A DNA stretch of 64,000 nt from Ptychodera flava (Eukaryota; Hemichordata; Enteropneusta; Ptychoderidae): the NCBI RefSeq assembly GCF_041260155.1, contig NC_091948.1:2034001-2098000 (forward strand). Reading direction: 5' to 3'. The position numbers and the translations under genes are program-made. This document shows, one piece after another, positions 58,000-64,000 of the stretch (position 1 is the stretch's first letter; each line of letters starts with the position of its first letter). The notes below the pieces were generated by a model. The model made no database searches and was not told where the DNA came from. It saw only the letters and a program-made list of their open reading frames with translations.

Positions 58000-60900
58000 C
58001 TGAAATGATAAACAAAGTCAGAGTGACATGTATTCAATATCCTAAATTTTCCCTGTTCTCTACAACTGCAATGTATTTCATCACTTAATTCCAGTCCCCT
58101 AACAAAGCCCACACATAGACATATGAATAAATGATCAAATAAAAGGGTGATACACATATACCCTTCTGATTTTGATCTATTTCCATACCTCTAATCTGCT
58201 TGTTATAATCCCAGCCATTGCAGGTATTACCTCCCCCTCCTCATCACAGGGTGTCCCCTCCCATCATGGGGAGCATTCTTTCATTATTCCTGATAGCCAG
58301 AGTAATAAACTAAGCCATGAGATTGAGTGTATGGACACTTAACACTGACATAGATTATTAACTAAATCATATCTTACCTCATGGACTATACATTGTAGAA
58401 GATCTATTGCCTGAAAGGAACAGAAACCATTGATGCATATGAAAAAAACATGTTTTTGTAATATCAATGTATATTGTACAAGGACACATAGAAAGGAAGT
58501 GATCACTTATAAATGTACATCAAAATGTAATCATGCATTTCAGTCATGAAATATGCAACACTTGTAAATTCTTGGTTGCTTAAAATTGTGACTTTGTATA
58601 CATTTTGAACGGTTTATGGTTAGTTAACTATTTTATTACATTATCACCATACTTTATAGTATTAATCACATCAAATGTAAGTTAGAACATAATATGTGAA
58701 AACCGGTCTAACCAAATTAATCAAATGTAAACACTGTCAAAATCAAAGATTTATTACTGCCCAGATACTAGGTTAAGGTTGCTGGCAAGGGCATTTTGAG
58801 TCCGTATTTCTTATAAACACAAACGCTTTATTTCAACGTAAACATACGGATATTGCAAATCACATAGAGTGTGTTTGATATGTATTTTGTTCACAGGAAA
58901 ATACTTTCTCCAAACTCTTTTCATAATGTTGAAATTTAAACCCATTAAATATGAATTATCATATTTTTCATAATTTGTAACCTTTCTCTAAAAATGTTAA
59001 ACTGCACAATCTTATTTTTTTATTTTCTGGGCACTTGTTATCCTCCTGACTCATAGCTTGGATTATTTTACAGCCCAATATTATCAGAGTCCATCTCCTT
59101 TCCTTGTGCTACCCTTATGCAGCTATACTGTGATCCAATTCAATTGCTTATATGGAGGAATTGGATCAATACATTTGGAAATGGGGGTGGGCCAGATAGG
59201 CATGTAAATTGAACTTCTACTTTGGACAGAGAGATTTCATAGCAAACATTTCCTTACTGATAATTCTTGTTCTCTGGGTGTTGTCTGGGAAGAAATAAAA
59301 AACAAAAAGACATCACACAGTGTGAGTATACAGTGATCGAAATAATCGGTGGCAATGGTGGCATTTGCCACCAAAAACTGTCAATCTGCCACCAAAATTT
59401 TTTTCTGGTGGTATTTTTCTGCCACTAAATTTTGGGTCATCATGTCATCGATCCTACGGCTTGAATGAAGGAACACTGAAGGAACACGCGTTGTCTGACG
59501 GCGGAAAAACTCATTAGCCAAAAAAAACCCAACTAATTGCGACATTTTGGCATGTATGAAAACACAGCGTGAATCCAAACTTGTGATTGGCTAATCTCCA
59601 TATCGATGACAGCAGCTTTATACACTTGACATGTTGTTGCCCTCTGTGATAGCCGCATATGCAGTCATACGGCACAAGATAAAAGCATGTTGTGACATTT
59701 TGAAAACAAAGCCAAACTGCAGCCTACATGAATTAAATAACAATAAATACTTGCAATTCATTAGCCAGTACAGGGCTCAAAAATTCCTATCGCCCGACGC
59801 CCGTGGCTAGTGAATTTTGCGTTCGGGCAAGTAAAATCAATATGCTTCCCGTCCGACGGGCAAGTGCACCAGCGGTTGAATTAACTAAGCTTTGGACAAT
59901 TCAAGCTTGAAAACGTATTTCACGAGGTCTGTACACGCCTACAATCATTGTAAGTCCTTCAACTCTCAGAAGTTTTTTCTGAAAACCCTTGAAAATCTGC
60001 CCGACATCGCAAAATAATCGTTCTTGCTGTTGTAAAACACAAAAAGTCGTAAAAATAGAGTTTTGCGACATGTTCTCTCCGACGACACGGAGTGAACTCA
60101 CTGTTTTGTATGTGTGCCGTAAAGTGGTATGATCTTGACAGTGGTTGCCATTCTCTTTGTGCAGTGTATATACATGAGTCGTATGAGTCGTACGACAGTC
60201 GATCGGCTTCACGCGATAGTGTAATTGCACCATGTGCTTGGTAATGAATGTAAACTTATTCGAAGCCATGGATCTCGGCAATGCTTACTGTTCAACGTAA
60301 ATCAACCCCCAGTTGAAAAAGTACAAGTTTACATCATAGTCGAAACGGGCTAAGTCCAGTCATTGCAGCTACGTATTGCGTGAGATGCAGACAGTTTCAA
60401 ATTACATGACCTTGGTTGTTAGGGATCGGCTCTCACTTACAGAAAACAAATCTGCACTGAAGAGTAACGAAAACGAAACTTGAATCTGCTCTCTTGACGA
60501 ATACATTTATCAAAAAAAACTTTGAAAGACGGCTGTGCTCAGTGAGTAAACATGTAAACAGGTAAAGGGTTGCAGATGTACATGTGTGTGTATGCATTGG
60601 CAGATAAACACTAGCAGAGCAGTTGTTTGTGATCTCAGCTTGATAATAAAGAGCAGCAGCCAGCCATGCACATTGTAAATCACACAATCTTATTACTCTT
60701 ATGCAAAGATTTTAATTTGGATTAGGTTGTGGAAAAATTCCAAATTCAAAGATGTTTTCTAGATGGCCAAATCTACAGAAAAAAACTAAAGTATTCTCAC
60801 ATTTCTTCTGTGACATTTCAGATTTGGTAATAGTCCTTCATTTTAACAAGAATGTAGTTCATGTTTGAATCTGTTTTTTCCCTCTTTGAATTCACTTCAT

Positions 60901-63763
60901 ATGGCCAAACTCTTGCTCTCTGTTACATTAAATTACTAGTACAGTTATTAGAAAGTTAGGGCAAGTAATTTTTCCTCTCGGGCAAGTAAAAATGAAATTC
61001 ACGTGTCCCACGGTTAGTAAGTTTGAAAAAATTTTTTCGAGGCCTGCAGTATGGTTGATTTTTTGTGACGTGTACTCACCATATTTTCAAGAATTTATTC
61101 ATTAGAATGAGTATGTGGCAATGACAAAATGTTGTATTATACCGATCACATGATGTGTTAAACTGCCACCAGATTTTTCATAATTGCCACCTGATTTTAT
61201 ATCTGGTGGCAAACTTTTGCCACGAGAAATAAAAAGTATTTCTATCCCTGGTATAGATATATCACGCTTGCTGAGTGAAGCACCGGGCATCATAGCAAAC
61301 CCCTTAACTTCATTTTGATTTTCTATTTTCTTCACTCAAAATAACAGTGTGTTAGGGTGTCAGCTCGCTGTCAATATATGAAAGTCTTGCTGTCATTAAC
61401 AAAAAAAATACAAAGGTCACTTTGCTTGGCTTATCCTGAAAGAGCTCTTAGTTGGAATTTAAAAAGAGCGCAGAGAAGCTAATTTTGGGTAATAAAAAAC
61501 ATATAAGATCAATTAAATTCTTTGCCACTTTGTAATGTTCAGTAGGAATGTGAAAGGTAATGAAAATTGCAGAATAATTTTCAGTCTTGATGTAATTACT
61601 TGAGTGGCTTGGAGTTGAAGTTTTGATGGGTGTTACCATGGTGATACTGAGAATGTTGTGTGACAGAAAGATAGCTTTCATGTTCCCAAATACAATAATT
61701 CAAGAAGTGGCATGGTTAGGTCAATCCATCAGCTTAGCCTGAAGTGAACTACATGACACTTTTAATGCTGAAAAAGTCATCAGAGATAAGATGGAATTTT
61801 CTTCCACATTACTGTCAAAGATTTTACAGTGCTTCAGAGGTTGCATGTTTTTCCATTATCTATTTTTGATTCCTCAGAATTACCATCTAAGTTATAGAAT
61901 GCAAAACTTGCAATTGTCATGATGTTATACTATATGCACTTTGCATGTGAAAACTGTAGATGCTCTCATCAGGAAAAATAAGGTTTTGTTTCTATGCCTT
62001 GTGTGTGTCTAGCTTGAATAGCTGTGTCAGCCTTCATGTTCATTCCAACAAAAATTTAATATAAAAAGACGATGTCATGCCTTCCAAGACAGAATATATT
62101 AATATTTGTGGAATAAAATGCCATCATTTTACAATTCTAAACAATGAAGTTATTGTCATTAATTTGCTGTGTGTCAGAATTATCGTTGCATGCAGGCAAC
62201 TGTTCCTGTTTTTTTGTCATTTTCATGTTTATAATCAGATCTTGCAAATTAAAAAACATTTGAATTATAAACCCATGTCATGATATCATTTCTGTCCGAG
62301 ACCAAGGATAACAAAACCTGTAATTTTTTGGACATTCTTTCACAGATGCTCATGATTTTACACATTGTAGGATGCCCTGTTATCTCCAGAGAATCACTAA
62401 ACCACAATCTGTGGACAGACCACAATTTGTTATCTCAAATTTATTGATACATGCGTGAGATAAATGCAACATGGAGTGGTTATAAATCATTTCATTGAAT
62501 GCAAAGACATGACAACAGCTTTGATAAAATGCAAACAGAATTCATTGAGGTGGGAGAGCTTTGATTAAAGTGTGATTAAATATTTAAAAATGGAAATTCA
62601 CCACACTACTCAACGTAATCTAAGTCAACACGTATGGTTCAAAATTCCCAGATTACCTGTACATTGCTTTAGTGTAAATCCATGATCAACATGATTGTCA
62701 AGTTTTTTTGGGGGGAGGATATAAAGGCCAACATAAAGTCCTTCAACAGTTTAGCCAGGCAGAAGAAGATAATTATTCTTTGCTATTAAAACTATAACAT
62801 TTCTTTTCAGTTTTCCTTAATTTGATCTTTTCTTGAATGAATGAAAATTTTCTTTCGTGTTTGTGAAGCTTGCACTCAATGCCACACTCTCAGATCTTTT
62901 GGTTGTCAGTGAGACAATTCTCGCACAGAAACTCACTGCAATTATTGCTGTGAGTATATCAAAATTTTAGAGTTATTTTGCAATGTTTTTTCATATTTTT
63001 TCATATAACTGATACTGTCAGTTGTGTTTGTACACCTCAAATAAATGTAATACTATGATAACATAACTTTACCAATATTTATACTCACAAATTGTATGAT
63101 TAAAAATCAAGTAGAAAAAAAAATTATTACTTTATATTTTTGCAAGAAAAGAGCAAATTTTGGTTATCCAATTTTTCTCTTGCCTTTTGCCTGGTGTAGT
63201 TTATCAACATTCCAGTTTCTTTAAAGTTGGACGCGCTTCAGGAGCAGATCGTCCAACATTCAAATTTCTACAATTCTTTTTTGATATAACACTTGTGGGG
63301 GCTCATTTTAAAGCTCTTGGAGAATGGAAAACTGTAACTGTCTAAAGTTTTTTTGAAAATCCAAAATTTTACTTTTCCCCATAGAGTTAACACAGGAATG
63401 GCGGCCATTATGAATTTCAAATCTCCAAATGTTGAGTAATTTGTTTCACAAATCCCAAACTTTGCATGGTGACCCTTGATATTTATTGTTGATTTAGTAA
63501 GAGAAAGGTTGAAAGTTTCATTTGGGAAAGTTTTGTGCCTTAACAGCAATTGAAGAGCATGACATCCCTGAGTCTAGTATGGTTACTTCCACAAACATGA
63601 AGCATTCATGAATAATTCTCTGTAAATCGGAACTTTCAGGAAACTTTCAATTGAGATTTTGAATATCAGTTCCGAGATGTATTCTGCAGTGTAAACTATT
63701 TGAGAGATTTCAACTTTTAATTAGACTGATACTCACTGGATACGGAAACCTGCCCTGAGCAAT
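57938..63763 (-). CDS. MAP2K5: MAP2K5-like dual-specificity kinase, four internal exons
   Basis: MAP kinase kinase of the type that activates ERK5. Four minus-strand exons with GT-AG ends join in phase: 63737-63763 (IAQGRFPYP), 59258-59284 (TTPREQELS), 58378-58410 (AIDLLQCIVHE) and 57938-57999 (NPPRLPRSHFSEQFADFVEH plus two bases). Together they match the late C-lobe of MAP2K5, where GRFPYP is followed by a variable insert and then LLQCIVDE...PVLP...FSEPFVHF. The exon ends in TG, consistent with the next residue being the usual Cys of FV..C. Exons for the rest of the C-lobe and for the PB1 and N-lobe lie beyond or were not found. Closest match is MAP2K5 rather than MEK1/2; the symbol is inferred. 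Confidence 0.72.
58378..58410 (-). CDS. MAP2K5: MAP2K5-like microexon: AIDLLQCIVHE
   Basis: 33 bases, phase 0 at both ends, donor GTAAGA, acceptor TTCCTTTCAG. LLQCIV is a strong MAP2K5 signature. Confidence 0.75.
59258..59284 (-). CDS. MAP2K5: MAP2K5-like microexon: TTPREQELS
   Basis: 27 bases, phase 0, donor GTAAGG, acceptor TTTCTTCCCAG. It corresponds to the variable insert between GRFPYP and LLQCIV and is the least certain of the four on sequence alone. Confidence 0.55.
59331..61250. mobile_element. hAT-like element, outer (carries a nested element)
   Basis: The ends are CAGTGATCGAAATA and, complemented from the right, CAGGGATAGAAATA, flanked by GTATA on both sides (59326-59330 and 61251-61255). 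Both ends carry GCCACCAAA/TTTGCCACC-type subterminal repeats. CAGNG ends are hAT-like; a 5-bp duplication fits the hAT5-type groups (family inference). No transposase was recognised. It sits in the intron between the first two MAP2K5-like exons. Confidence 0.75.
59771..61046. mobile_element. hAT-like element, inner (nested)
   Basis: The ends are CAGGGCTCAAAAATT and, complemented from the right, CAGGCCTCGAAAAAATT, flanked by a perfect 5-base CAGTA (59766-59770 and 61047-61051). Subterminal sequence carries repeated CGGGCAAGTAAAA words in inverted orientation. The 126-codon minus-strand frame inside (59901-60281) shows no transposase motif. Confidence 0.8.
61251..63736. other. Remainder of the MAP2K5-like intron
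   Basis: No minus-strand exon was recognised. A plus-strand stretch at 62869-62949 (27 open codons between AG and GTGAGT) is a weak exon candidate. Confidence 0.4.
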
Positions 63764-64000
63764 CTGCAGGAAGAATATTAAAAAGAAACCCTGTAAAATA
63801 TTGTTAAATTTCCCATAAATATTGGAAAGACTGTGCAAATAAAAATGACACTGAACGCTACTGCTTTCAATTCATTCTGTGACTTTTATTCATAAGTGAA
63901 GGTCTTATACGAGTAATTCTATAAATCTTTTCATTTTTCTAAAAGATAAATTTTCCTCATGTGAGTTGGTTTGTAGGTGAGGCAAATAAATAATGCTGGG

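Noticed and set aside
59901-60281. 126-codon minus-strand frame
   Set aside because: It lies inside the inner hAT-like element, shows no transposase motif and has no splice or promoter support.
62869-62949. Plus-strand 27-codon stretch between AG and GTGAGT as an exon
   Set aside because: It is open and phase 0, but it is on the opposite strand inside the MAP2K5-like intron and matches no family I recognise. Support is too weak for a gene call.

Overview
This is a stretch of animal nuclear genome: spliced genes with GT-AG introns, AT-rich introns full of transposon debris, and microsatellites. Gene content (mitochondrial Lon protease, a TRPA-type ankyrin channel, secreted Frizzled-domain proteins, a MAP2K5-type kinase) plus abundant foldback and MITE elements suggests a marine invertebrate. 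A deuterostome such as a hemichordate or cephalochordate is plausible, but the sequence alone does not fix the species. I recognised no retroviral or LTR element.

Layout. 1-5.9 kb: the last three coding exons of LONP1 (+), with introns holding a composite repeat, a 150-bp tandem array and a cleanly inserted CACTG-ended DNA element. 7-9.1 kb: local duplications and a roughly 147-bp tandem array split by a pogo/Tigger-like MITE. 9.3-20 kb (plus an outlier at 24.8 kb): eight minus-strand tRNA loci, alternating tRNA-Leu(AAG) and tRNA-Thr(AGT), partly carried on a roughly 3.1-kb tandem duplication. Some copies are intact and some decayed. 22.35-39.88 kb: a complete minus-strand TRPA-like channel gene that I could assemble into 25 exons coding about 1037 residues. 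Its introns hold GA microsatellites, a foldback element and MITEs. 41.6-48.6 kb: three minus-strand intronless genes for small secreted Frizzled cysteine-rich-domain (CRD) proteins sharing a CDCQCxC tail. The second is half replaced by a MITE, and the second and third lie on two tandem segments. 51.6-52.8 kb: unassigned minus-strand open frames. 52.9-53.4 kb: a foldback element. 57.9-63.8 kb: four small minus-strand exons of a MAP2K5-like kinase, with one intron holding a hAT-like element nested inside another.

How they fit together. The genes do not form an operon-like unit. LONP1 works in mitochondrial matrix proteolysis, the TRPA-like protein is a predicted plasma-membrane cation channel, the Frizzled-domain proteins are predicted secreted Wnt-binding or Wnt-modulating factors, and the MAP2K5-like kinase would act upstream of ERK5. 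The most novel items are the secreted CRD-only family with a conserved cysteine tail and the TRPA-like channel, which lacks the known electrophile-sensing cysteines and has an arginine in its pore motif.
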